NCBI GenBank assembly: GCA_001600175.1
Contig: BCJC01000005.1
Location: forward strand, 1,034,471-1,098,470
Source: Erythrobasidium yunnanense
Lineage: Eukaryota > Basidiomycota > Cystobasidiomycetes > Erythrobasidiales > Erythrobasidiaceae
Length of the DNA stretch: 64,000 nucleotides
Direction of reading: 5' to 3'
A program made the position numbers and the translations under genes. Shown in pieces: positions 12,000 to 22,632 of this stretch (positions within the stretch are counted from its first letter, which is position 1; every line of letters begins with the position of its first letter). The notes under the pieces were generated by a model. That model worked only from the letters and a program-made list of their open reading frames with translations. It ran no database searches and was not told the DNA's origin.

Positions 12000-12700
12000 C
12001 TATGAGCGTGCTCGAAGATCGGCAGCGCGTACTTGACGTTGCTGAATCTGGGTTGAGCGACGTCTGTGACGACGAGCCTTCTGCGAGGCTGCTGGCGTGG
12101 CAGTCGCGGCAAGCTGGACTTCTTTCGAGGGTAGGCATTTTCCGACAGCGCCTTCCTCTGAGCAGGTATCTGGTAGCAGACATCGAGTCAGCGAAATGTA
12201 CAGTGAAGACATAGTAGCTGGCTAATGCTACTTACAGCCGGAAGAGCATGAGATACCAGGTTGACCCATAGCGAACGCATCTTGGCTGTTGCAGCCTGCG
12301 CCTACTCCTCCACAAACGCCAGATCCTGGAAACACAAGCTGTCAGGTTTAGACTACGAGGATTGGGCACAACATTTGCTCACCGCAGTAATTGTAGCACT
12401 GATCGTCATCGGAGCAGGTCGCGCCATTGCTTGCGCAGTGGAGATCGGGAGCGCAGTATCCGTGAACAGTCGTGTCGGCAGAACCTCCACCAGTGGAGTC
12501 GTTGGAAATGTCTGTTTAGACAGGAAGCCAATGAGCGTCACGTGTCGGGGCTGTCTTTCGACGCGTAAGGGTGACTTACAGCTGCAAGCTGAGCCAACAG
12601 TGGTGCAAGGAGTACCAGACTCTACGTGGAAAGCTCGCACGTTGGCGCTGATTGCGCTAAGAGCGAGGATGAGGGATCCGATGGAAAGTGTAGCGTGCAT
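12000..12700 (-). CDS. Small secreted cysteine-rich protein (candidate effector)
   Basis: Four exons read on the minus strand with canonical GT-AG introns give a 169-residue protein. It starts with a clear signal peptide (MHATLSIGSLILALSAISAN, cleavage near VRA). The mature part has 12 cysteines, an even number, near residues 32, 39, 60, 66, 73, 79, 83, 88, 95, 110, 116 and 125. The central pattern is 'CSDDDQCYNYC' then 'GVCGGVGAGC', then 'GISCSSGYTC'. The last 40 residues are cysteine-free and strongly basic ('KARRHRRRSTQ'), ending ARS. The alternating C..D.QC..C..G.CGG.GA.C arrangement resembles secreted disulfide-rich fungal proteins. I know no named family for the whole, and no function should be assumed. 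Gene order suggests it is part of the extracellular set. Confidence 0.7.
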
Positions 12701-13601
12701 GTTTGCTGTATGTTTTCGAAGATAGATTGATTAAGGGTGGTTTTTCGTTACTTCTTGTCGAAAGAATGCGGAAACAGTGAGAGTGGGTTGTTCTGTGTTA
12801 GAGTGGGTAGCTTGCTGCCTTGAGCGACTGATTGCAAGTGCTTCAGAAAAATATAGGTCGTTTGAGTGAGTAGGGAGAAGAGGAAAGGAGCGAAAGCAGC
12901 AGCAGCACTCCGTTATTGTCACTCGCTCCCAAGCTCTTTTTTTCTCTCTTGTCGGCATTGGCTTTATTGTCGTGTCTGCGCTCATGCCTCATTAGAGTAC
13001 GCGTCAAGAGTGAGGCATGCTCGGAATCGCAGTGACATTTGACGTGGCTCTCGACGCGTCTGCACACCAGAATAGCACTGATCGCATGCCTGTCTGTACG
13101 CAGCCTCTTTCGAGACTGCAAACAAAGCTCATCGTCAGTCAATCCGGGCAGGTCTGCCAGCTTGTGATCATCCAGAGAGCAGCAAAGTTTGAAGGAGCAG
13201 GGCATGGTTAGAGATGGACAGAGGATCTTGAAGATGCAGGGAAACCAGCAGTCATCGCGTTAGATCAGGTCGCGGGCAGGATGTGGTCGACGTCAGAAAA
13301 ACAGGCGCTTTTTTCGCAGGAAACGCCGAGCGAACGCTGCATTCTCAGTCTGAATATCGCGTTATGTACTTGTACCAAGTACTCCTTGCATACTTTGCTG
13401 TCCATTCTGCGCCCAAGAATTTCGCCGCTTTTGCGCTTGGACTCACGGCAGAAGAGCTGAGCGAGCGCTTGTTGTCTTTTGACTTCACTCGACTGGTTCA
13501 GACGACGACCTCTACACTCACCTCTGTACACTCTTTAATACTTTCAAGACTCTGGGTATACATCTTCCTCACCTCACTTTTAAACGGTTGATCCTGCAAG
13601 A
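12701..13601. promoter_or_regulatory. Divergent promoter region: small secreted protein / chitin deacetylase 1
   Basis: A 900-bp gap between two genes for secreted proteins that start in opposite directions, the longest gap in the first half of the window. It contains a 7-bp perfect inverted repeat, GTACTTG/CAAGTAC, at 13366-13382, about 220 bp before the deacetylase start. Pyrimidine-rich tracts precede the deacetylase ATG. Short open frames here show no domain. Confidence 0.45.
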
Positions 13602-15698
13602 ATGGTCGCCGCCAAAACATCAGTATTGGCGCTCGCTGCCGCTGCAGCTGCGTTTGTCCCGCTATCTGCAAACGCCTATCAGAATGAAGGACTAGGATAT
13701 GCCATTTCAAACGAAGAACGCGCGATGAATGCGCCCTACTTCGATGAGCTCAAGAAGCGCTTTGGACCAGCTCCCGCTCGAGTCGTCCCTGGACATGCCA
13801 ACAGATTCGCAAAGAGACAATCTTCTGCAGCTGCTGCTCCTACAGCTTCATCCTCTGGTCTGGCTTCATCTGGCGCCGTCGTCGGAGCATCTCTGAGCAT
13901 GGGCACAATCCCTATTGGCGTCTCGACTACCGCACAACCAACGTCTGCATTGCCTACAACATACGCAGCAGGCGCTACACCTTCTATCAAAGGCGCCAGT
14001 CCTCTGCCAGCTGGTAAGCTTTTGCAGCCGTCTACGCCACATACTCTTCAGCATTCTTGGACTTGGCGCTTCATGAGGCTATGCACAGCAATGTGTATTG
14101 TGCTCTATGAAGCGCTGTGAACTAGCCTAAATGCTGAAGAAGGCCGCCTTGGATACGAAAATCAACTCCGACTGACGCTTGGTCCGTCCGCTTTGTGTGT
14201 TTCTTTTCGCAGTTGTGATCAATCCAGCAGAATGGCCATCACTCGATCACGTACCCGATGTCAACTCTGCTCAAGTCCAACAATGGATGTCCCAGATTGA
14301 CTGGAGCAAGGTTCCCGATATCCCCGTCACTCAGCTCGGAGGATGCCAGAACGCTTCGAACGCTGCAGCTGTACAGAATGCCTCTGCGAATGGATGGTGG
14401 ACTTGCGGATCGCACACAAGATCTTCAGATGTAGTTGCCTGCCCGGAGAAGAACACCTGGGGCATGTCATTCGAGTGAGCCTACTTCCAGCGTAAAGCGG
14501 TGCTCAGCCATGCTGATATAGGGTACAGCGACGGTCCTTCACCTGATACTCCTCGTCTTCTCGATTATCTGGCTCAGCACAACCTCAAATCGACTTTCTT
14601 CGTCGTTGGCTCTCGCGTCATCTCGCGACCGGAGATGCTACAATACGAGTACATGTCTGGCAATCAAATCAGTGTCCATACCTGGTCTCACCCGTTCTTG
14701 ACCACCAAGACCAATGCAGAAATTGTGGCCGAGCTCGGTTGGACGAAGGAGGCTATCAGACGCGTGACTGGCGTAACACCTAATACGTAAGTGATATATT
14801 GCAGTGCTTTTATGCGAAGTTCCACTGATGTCTGCTTTGTTCACCTTCATCTCGCTCTCACCCCACAGGATGCGCCCGCCATAGTAAGTTGAAGCCTCAG
14901 GGATGTTGCTACTCTAGCTAATAAGATAAATGATGAAGCGGAGACATCGACGACAGGGTCAGACAGATCGCTCTTTCCATGGACTTACAACCAATCATCT
15001 GGACTACCTTTAATGGCGCGACATTTGACACCTTTGACTGGCAAATTGCTGGCGGAGTCGTAAATGCGGACACCGTGCTAAACAGGGTGAGCCGCACTTC
15101 TTCTCGTGCTTCGTCATCATGCTGACATGCGCTTGCTTATATAGTTCGAGACCATTCTCAATCAAAGCTCCACTATGGATACCGGGTAAGTCAGCCGTCA
15201 CACCCTTCATGCCGATACTTATGTGCTGACCCATCACATCAGCTTCATCGTATTGGGTACGTAGTTGCATCAGTTAATTGCGCAGCTGCTGACGATCGTC
15301 AGCAGCTCACGACCTTTACCAACAATCCACTTCCTTGGCAATCAACTACGTCCTCCCGTATGCCCTGAGCCGAAGCAGTCTCAAGATCGAACCTATCTAT
15401 CAATGCTTAGGACAATCTATTTCCGACGTTTACATCGAGACAGCGCCAAACGCTACGAGTAGCGGTTCAGCAGCCACCGGTGCAGCCACTACTCTGTAAG
15501 TAGACGCAGCAATCTGCTGAATGAATAAGCATTGCTCACATTGAGAACTCCAGGGACCGTGGCTCGTCCGCGAGAACAACAGGTCTCGTAGCCGCCAACG
15601 CCAACGGAAAGTCATCGGGCAACACCGGCGCCGGCAGTCAGCTGGCTATCCCTGCATTCACTGTGATACTTGCAGCAGCCGCAGCTTGCTTGCTGTAA
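13602..15698 (+). CDS. CDA1: Chitin deacetylase 1, CE4 family, GPI-anchored
   Basis: Converts cell-wall chitin to chitosan by removing N-acetyl groups. It has a signal peptide (MVAAKTSVLALAAAAAAFVP), a pro-like region 'ISNEERAMNAPYFDELKKRF', a Ser/Ala linker, then the NodB domain. Motif 1 is 'MSFDDGPSPDTPRLLDY' with the catalytic Asp and metal Asp; motif 2 is 'SVHTWSHPFL' (His-x3-His metal ligands); motif 3 is 'MRPPYGDIDDRVR'; motif 5 is 'FIVLAHDLYQQ'. The C-terminus is Ser/Gly/Ala-rich and ends in a hydrophobic tail, as expected for a GPI signal. About seven introns, several splitting the catalytic motifs. It faces a second copy tail to tail. Confidence 0.9.
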
Positions 15699-16306
15699 AG
15701 AGCCAACGAAGTTGCAGCCGAGATCTAGTACTCCTATGACAGTTCTTCAATCACGACAATGATCAGGCTTTGATGTCCCCTTTAATCGACGTGCCTTCTC
15801 ACCCTCATACTCAGGTAGTATACGTAACAGCCTTTCTCATTCGGAAAGCCTGCTCATGTACTATAGATTTCCATTACCCTATATCCATCTTCCAAGTCTT
15901 CTCTCACTCTCTTTCGCTTTCTTCAGCATACACATCTTCCCTAGTTATTCTTTGACTGAAATGCTAGCGCTACAATGGACATATCTTTACGGACATCACC
16001 TTCATCGATTCTAACCTTTCTTCACCTGCTGCTAGAAGCTGATGTGATTCATATTTTGATACGTGCCCGCCTCCTCTTGCAGGCGATGTCTACTGTCGCA
16101 GCATGCGCAGGCCAGATATGTCCATATGGTAGCTGAGCTTCTCCTGCTGCTCAAGTCATCTCCGTGATCGCGTGAAATTGGCGCATGCGCAACAAGCAGA
16201 AACATATGTACAATAAGACAAGCGACTGAGGATTTCTAATTGATGCATCGCTCCACAAACTAAGGACAAACGTGTTTCCTGATCTGCAACCGCGGGGTCG
16301 ACCTAA
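15699..16306. other. Intergenic between the two convergent chitin deacetylase genes
   Basis: About 600 bp between two stop codons. It holds a 12-bp perfect inverted repeat (ATGGACATATCT at 15975-15986, its complement at 16114-16125). No gene was recognised. Confidence 0.45.
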
Positions 16307-17969
16307 TCTATACGCTTAAGCTGAGTATTGCCGCAACAGCGAACAGTGCAACCACTTGAGGGGAAGAAGACATCGCAAGCTTCGAACCGGAACCAGCTGG
16401 CGAGGTCGGATTGGCTGCACTTCCGCGATCGACAGTTGCTTTGGCGGTGGGCTGGGGCCCTGTCTCGATGTACACATCTTCAACATTCTGATTTAGACAT
16501 TGAAAGATAGGTTGCGCTTTTAGCCCAGTCGTGTTAAGGGCGTAAGGTAGGAGATAATCGGTAGCGAGAGAAGTAGACTAAACATGAAGACAGGGTGAGC
16601 TGGAACAGTGACCAAGCATTCAACATACTGACTTGCTGATTGAGGTCGTGTTGCAGGCTCAGGAAACCGCTTTCCAGTCTGGTTGCGTTGTTGAGAATAC
16701 CTTTCCAGGTAGCAACGACGAGATCAGCAGACACCTGATGAAGTTAAGCTCAGCAAGATCATCTTTCGAATGAATCTGCGATGGCGCCACTTACTACTCC
16801 GCCGGCAACTTGCCAATCTTGCGTATTGAAGTTGGTGCCGTCTACAGAAGACCAAACCACCAGACGGAGACCCATCTGCATCGCGATTCCCCTTATCCTG
16901 TCATCTGCATCTCCATAAGGCGGCCGCATCGTGTTTGGGGTGACTCCGATCTGATTAGGCATGGCTTCAGACCGTCTTCGGGCTTTTTGTCAGTATGCGG
17001 CCGGCTTACAACACGCCTGATAGCTTCTTTTGTCCATCCAAGCTCTGCGACTACCTCTTCGTTGGTCTTTGTAGTGAGCATAGGGTGTGACCTGCTCGGT
17101 GAGCTCTCAGCTGACTTCGGCGCCAGCAACAGGCGCACGTACCAAGTATGCACACTAATCTGGTTACCAGCCATATATTCGTATTGTAGCGTCTGCGGCC
17201 GAGATACCACTCGCGAGCCAACCACGAAGAAAGTGCTTTTCAGGTTCCGCTCAGCCAGGTAGGTAAGCAGTCTGGGCGTGTCGGGCGAAGGTCCATCATC
17301 GTAAGACATGCCCCATGTCATCTTCTCAGGACAGTTGACTACGTCTGTAGATCTTGTATGGCCGCCGCAAGTCCACCAGCCATTTTCGGCAGCGTTTGCA
17401 AGGGCCTGGGCATTTGAAGCATTGCTGCATCCTCCAAGCTGGTTGACGGGAATGTCAGGTACTAGACTCCAGTCTATGGCTTTCATCCATTCTTGTACTT
17501 GAGCTGAGTCGGTCGGAGGAACCTTGTCTAATGCCGGCCAATCGGCAGGCGAAATGACGACTATACAGCATGATCAGCTGATATATCGTAGCTTTTCCCT
17601 TGTTTCCCTACCATTGGGTAATGTTGCAGCTCCCCTGACAACTCCAGTCGCACCCGAAAGATAAGTGGTTGGAAGGGCTGAAGTCGCTTCAAGTGTCGTC
17701 GTGATATTGATTGGAATGGTTCCCGTCAATGTAGCAGCGGAGTTTGTCTGAATCTGATTGATCGGAAATGATGCAGCATGACTGGCGGAGGAGGAAGTAG
17801 TAATTTGCCTGCGATGTACATCCTCGCGGACTCGCGCAGGTGCATCACCAAAGCGCTCGCGAAGCTGCTTGAAGTGCGGCTCGTTGACCTGTCGCTCTTC
17901 AAAAGATATTCTCCAGTCCAATGCGCTGGCGGCATGAACGAGCACCAGACCCAGCACTATACACTTCAT
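16307..17969 (-). CDS. CDA2: Chitin deacetylase 2, CE4 family, GPI-anchored
   Basis: A paralogue of the gene at 13.6-15.7 kb in opposite orientation, alike along the whole length, including the pro-region ('ISFEERQVNEPHFKQLRERF'), the 'LGGCSNASNAQAL' segment and the GPI tail. Catalytic motifs: 'MSYDDGPSPDTPRLLTY', 'SVHT...SHPMLTTKT' with an intron between the halves, 'MRPPYGDADDRIR' and 'FLSLQHDLNQQ'. The last is odd: copy 1 has the more typical H-D-L-Y. The start at 17969 (MKCIVLGLVLVHAASA, a signal peptide) is preferred to an upstream in-frame ATG at 18089, which would place a charged extension before the signal. The C-terminal exon ends 'AAILSLSV', a hydrophobic GPI-type end. Confidence 0.88.
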
Positions 17970-18254
17970 GTTGCCGATTGAGTAGTCAGAAGGTAAGCAC
18001 TGCGAGGCTGAGGGTTGCGGAACAGATTCAAGGCATCTTGTCGCCTTAGTGACCCGGCTTCTTTCCTTGAGGCGCCCCTGGCCAAACATGTATAAAATGT
18101 TTTTCTTTGCATAACCCCTGCGGGTTCTTGAGACGATCAGTATGGAGACGCAGTTTCATCCCATATCGCGCGCCTCCTGCCCCGTGGGAGCGCCGATATT
18201 GAAGTAAAAGCATATTAACGTGTGAAGAGGTCGTGGGCCATATAATCTCCTATG

Positions 18255-20913
18255 CTACAAGAGATCGAACACCTTGAGCTCCCTGACAGGCATTTCTCGT
18301 ACGGTCGCTTTAAAGGCCTCCGCTTGTGCATCTGATGGCGTCGAGGAAGTGGAGAAGGAGAACGAGGTGTTGTAGAGGCTGAAAGCAGGTAGAGCAACAG
18401 TCGCCATCTTCAGAGCCATAGCTTTCGCATCGTCTTCGCTTTTGGCTGGCGTACCCTTAGACGATGCAGGTATAGGAGCGGGTGCTGGTACCGGTGCGAA
18501 GGCAGGAACAGCAGCAGGTGTACTGAAAGCAGGCTTTGTGGCAGGTTTGGGCGCTTCCCTCGAGCCTTCAGGAATTGTCGACCTGCTTGCGCCAAAGTCG
18601 AAGGTAGTTCGTTTACTCTGTTTCGATAATCCGCCTTCATCGGCAGACTCTTTCAACGAGGCAGGCTTGCCAGACTGTTGAGCCAATGCTGACGCAGCTT
18701 CTGCAGACTTTTTGCGCTGTGCTTCCTTCTCCTTCGCCTGTTCTCGTTTGCGCTCCTCTTCTTTCTCCTTGGCCTCCTCAGCTTCTGCCTTCGCGGCCTC
18801 TCGCTCCTTCCTTGCCTCTTCTTTCGCCTTCTCCTCGGCCGCTACGGCAGCTCTTGTCTTTCTCGCACTACCAGGCACTGGCGGTGGCTTGGGACGAGCT
18901 TGTTTACCATTCGGTGTAGCAGCTCGGAGAGAAGGTGGCATGGTCCTCTCGAGGACTTCGAGTGCGGAAGGCGTGCTCGGAGCCTTGATCAGCGATTCCC
19001 GGGGCACGCGAGTTGACTGCAGTAGACGTAAGTTCACTATTCTGACATCATACCTGAAATGCATACCTTGCGAGCAGGCTCCTTCTCGGACTTTGTGCTT
19101 GTGCTTGTCTCGTCCACCGCCATGTCCTCTGAGAAGATGTCATGTTGGGCGACAGGCGCTTTGACAGGCTAAGCAATCGCGAATTAGTTCTATCTCTGTC
19201 ACTGTAGGTCTAATACATACCTCTGGCTTAGGCAGATCGCCAAGTATACCTCGCATCAGGCCTGCCGTACGACTTGCTGTACGGGGAGGACTCTGCTTGC
19301 TCGTAGCCGCAGCCGCTGCAGCAGGCGTCGTAGGAGGAGATGGCGTGGCAGTCACTGTTTTCTGTAAGTCAGCAGATGATCTATCGCACGAACAGAACCA
19401 TGCGCACCAGCTGCCTGTCGAAGCGGAGAAGGCTTTACTGGCGTAGCTAGACCAAACTTGGCCTTGAGATGTGGTGCCGAGTTGAAGAGAAGAGGCGGAG
19501 GAACGTTCTGTTGCGAAGGTACCGACAAGCCAGACATCGGGCTTCCAGTCGATGAGGCAGGCTGCGATTGCATAGGTTGGAACGTCACCGGGCTATTATT
19601 GGCTTTCAAAGGTGTGAAGCCAGTTGGGACGCTCGTTGAGTTTTCAGCTTCTTCGCCTACACGTCTCCGCTTGCCAGGTGTACCGAGGACGCTCTGATCG
19701 ATCTGCTCGGTCATAGTCGCAGTTGCACCTGCGCTCCCGCTAAAGCTATCCAGATTGCCGTACAGCGAACTCATTTGTGCCTGTTGCGCCGCCCTCTTGC
19801 GGCGTGCTGCTGCTGAGGATGAATAGCCAGCTCCCATGTACAGTGGCCTTGCTACAGCCCGCTTATTGAGTGCTGACCTAGGGTTGGAAGACGCTGGAAG
19901 ACGACCAGAGCCTCCGGTCCCGCTCGCAAGACTGGCCAGCGATGACAGCGACTGCGAGCCAGTCAAGCCAGACTTGTAAGCTGGTTGCGTATTCAGAGCG
20001 CTTGAGAGATTCCCTAGAGTCGTGTTCGAACGAGGAAGAGAGCTCATGGAGGGTGAGAGTAGCTGGAAGATCGAAAAGTCAGACATCATCCTCCGATACG
20101 CCGTGCGACAGGGACTAACGGAAGGCTTGGAAGTGGAGACGGAAGTAGGCACTCTAAAGCTAAAACTGGGCGTCAAAGCAGTGGGAGTATCGGTGTCTAT
20201 CGATGATGTTGGTCCTAGCAATAGTTGCGAGACCCGTTTGCGTTCTTCCGCCGTCAGCTTTGCAGAGCCTTTCTCAGCAAAGAAGCTAGCGAGAGTCGAA
20301 TTGACCTGAGCAGGTGAAGGGCCGTCATCTTCTTCTTCTTCGTCCGCCGCATGACGAGCTGGTGTGGAAGTCGCCAGGCCAGGCATATCGCGCTGGATAG
20401 ACCGCATATCGCCAAACGTTTGGAACGATTTCAAGGAGCTGAACTGATTAGTAGAACTCCTAGTTTGTCTTTGCGAGTCCTGCTGTTCGATCTGTCAGTC
20501 TTTTGGGCATCTTGCTTCCAGATGTGCGACCAACTCTGCTTGCTCTTCCTTTGCCCTTCTGTGCCGCAGTATATCGCTGTTCTTCATCTTCATCTGCAGC
20601 TTCCTCACCGTCTGCCTTGTCGTCGTCGTCGTCTGATATCTCATGCACTTCTGGCTGGCCGCTCTGCTGGTGGTCCTGCTGCTGCTCCTCCTGTTTCGCA
20701 CCTCCCCAGATCAGGCTCGACAGCATGCTACGCAGGCCATATCGCTACAGGAAACATTCGAAGATTTAGCTCCAGCTCGCTATGTCTTTCCTGCTTGAAG
20801 TTGGCGATCCCTATGCACACCTTTGTCGAAGCTGCCGCCGGTGCTGAACCACTGTCTGGACGAGTGTACGGCGATGCTGACCGTCTAGGACGTTCGCCAG
20901 AAGCTCGCGGCAT
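18255..20913 (-). CDS. Nup1/Nup60/Nup153-like nuclear basket nucleoporin (tentative)
   Basis: A long low-complexity protein from several exons. The first exon (MPRASGERPRRSASPYTR) is basic and runs, across an intron, into 'RYGLRSMLSSLIWGG', a potential amphipathic membrane-binding helix, followed by an acidic patch. Fungal Nup1 and Nup60 start the same way. The middle is Ser/Pro-rich, with 'RPLYMGAGYSSSAAARRKR' and repeated 'TPVKPSPLRQ'-type phosphosites. There is then a Lys/Glu/Ala coiled coil of about 60 residues ('AAEEKAKEEARKEREAAKAE'), and a C-terminal segment with isolated F-containing motifs ('TFDFG', 'AFSLYNTSFSF'). There is no classic FG-repeat field, which argues for caution. Alternatives are another nuclear-periphery or chromosome-passenger-like coiled-coil protein. 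Confidence 0.4.
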
Positions 20914-21049
20914 TCTTCTGACAGGAAGGATTTGGTTTGATGCAGGGTTGCGCGAAACGTCAAGCCAGCTCATAAGGGGAGCTTCGGGACGAAACAACAA
21001 TAAAGCAACTCCATTTCGACCAGCTATACACAGAGCCTACTCGAGCGCA

Positions 21050-22288
21050 CTACCGACCTACGAGTTTCAATAAAGCCGAACCTTGGCCCATCGAAAAGAG
21101 GTATCCTGATATAAAAGCCCAGACAAGACCGGCGGCTAACAAATAGGGCGAGATAACTAAGGCGCCTGGTGACCGTGGAGCTCTCGCTTTGCCTTGAGCA
21201 GCGAGTTCTGACTTTTCTCGAGGAAAGGCCGGCTGCAAAGCTTTCGTAGGGTCGGATAGCTTCAAACCAGGCATACTGTCTATGCTCAGAGAATTTTTGG
21301 AGTCCCAGTACTGTGGAAAAGCGAGACTCAGGTCAAGTCTACAGAGGCTGAACGAGCTCCTCACGTCTTTCAGCTTGCTGGGACTGAAACTGCAGTCAGC
21401 GCTGAAGTCCAGGAAGCCCATCACATACTCCACTTACAACCCACTCTCCCCAATGTCTGTGCATTCCAATTTCTCGTAGTACTGCCGATCGAGACAAGCT
21501 CAGATGCCCGTTCATGCTCAACACCTTCTGCGGCTTACCTGATCAAGCTGAAGCCTACGAAAACGAAGTGTGACACTAAATAAGTGTATGTATAGTGGGA
21601 CAGACGGCTCAGGCTCACCTTTCTCCTTCGTATGTGAAATACGGCACGGAGAACCCGCAGCTTGTTGAGACCTTGCGAAAATCGATCCATACCACAGCTC
21701 TCGTCCCAGGCAGGATCCTTTCGTCTCCATCAGGCAGGAGCTTTTGGAAGTCTGGCGTGCCGCGTTCGAAGACTCGGCCATAGCCGAAGAGTCGGAGGAT
21801 ACGAGGAGGGCCTTCGAAGGCAGAGAACATGATCGTTATGCGACCGTTCCCAGGTTCGTATAGGTGAGAAAGTGTTTCATTGCCTGAAAGCAATGTAAGC
21901 TCTTAGTCGCAAGTCAGGTCGTTCATGACAGTACATATCGTCTTACCTGAGCCGGTCATATCGATGTACCAGCAGCTATTATTGCCAACAAGCTCGAAGC
22001 TGGGCCGCCCTGTTGCGAGTGTACACGTTAGCCTCGTATGCGGAAGCCTCTTTGTCTCCCGCCGAGTCAATCGCCAGCTTTCGCTCACCTTTCGGGCTTA
22101 CGTTGACATGTCCTTTGCCAGAGAGTGGTGCAGTAGCAACGAAGAAGATTTCTGCGGTGTTGCGATTCTTCTTTAGGCCACGAGACTAGCTTTCGGAAGT
22201 CGGCATCTTCTGTGCGCCCATGCTTACTCTGCGCAAGAATCCAGCCTCGAATGTCTTCATTGGGTATCTCATCGTACCATGCTCCCAT
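21050..22288 (-). CDS. PNPOx-family FMN-binding protein with C-terminal membrane anchor
   Basis: A member of the fungal pyridoxamine 5'-phosphate-oxidase-related split-barrel family. It starts 'MGAWYDEIPNEDIRGWILAQ'. A spliced exon continues 'KIFFVATAPLSGKGHVNVSP', then 'NNSCWYIDMTGSGNETLSHL', 'GRITIMFSAFEGPPRILRLF' and 'GFSVPYFTYEGER'. These are the diagnostic family blocks, including the G..N..SPKG and TGSGNET segments around the flavin site. The C-terminus has 'SIDSMPGLK', as in homologues, and ends with a single transmembrane helix ('YLLAAGLVWAFISGYLF'), so the protein is probably tail-anchored. The true substrate is unknown and need not be pyridoxine phosphate. Diverges from the zinc-finger gene at 22633. 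Confidence 0.8.
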
Positions 22289-22632
22289 CTTGCTCGCGGA
22301 AACCCGTCTTGAGGAGTCAGAGTAGAACAGAAGCAGCGGCGCGAGCGGCCGAGTTCAAGAACTACAGCTACCTGGGATCTGAGCGCGTCCAAGGCCAGCC
22401 GCGATAATCACAGCACAAGTTTCCCAAGTAAATGACAACTGTTTCGGGTTGGCAAGTACGTAGGCGGATACTCAGCTCTCAAGCGGTTCTCGTCCGAGAC
22501 TGGCCCTTCATTTCTCTCGGAAATGCTAAGGCAGTCAGGGGGATATGAATTATCGTACAATATGTCAGGTCGACCAAGAGCCGCCTTGCCTGTCATTACA
22601 TCGAAGCAGGCCTCCGATAACAAAAACAGGAA
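22289..22632. promoter_or_regulatory. Divergent promoter: PNPOx-like / zinc-finger gene
   Basis: A 344-bp gap between the starts of two opposite genes; no specific site recognised. Confidence 0.4.

Noticed and set aside
13265-13591. Open frames on both strands just before chitin deacetylase 1
   Set aside because: They have no domain, overlap each other and lie in the expected promoter and 5' UTR.
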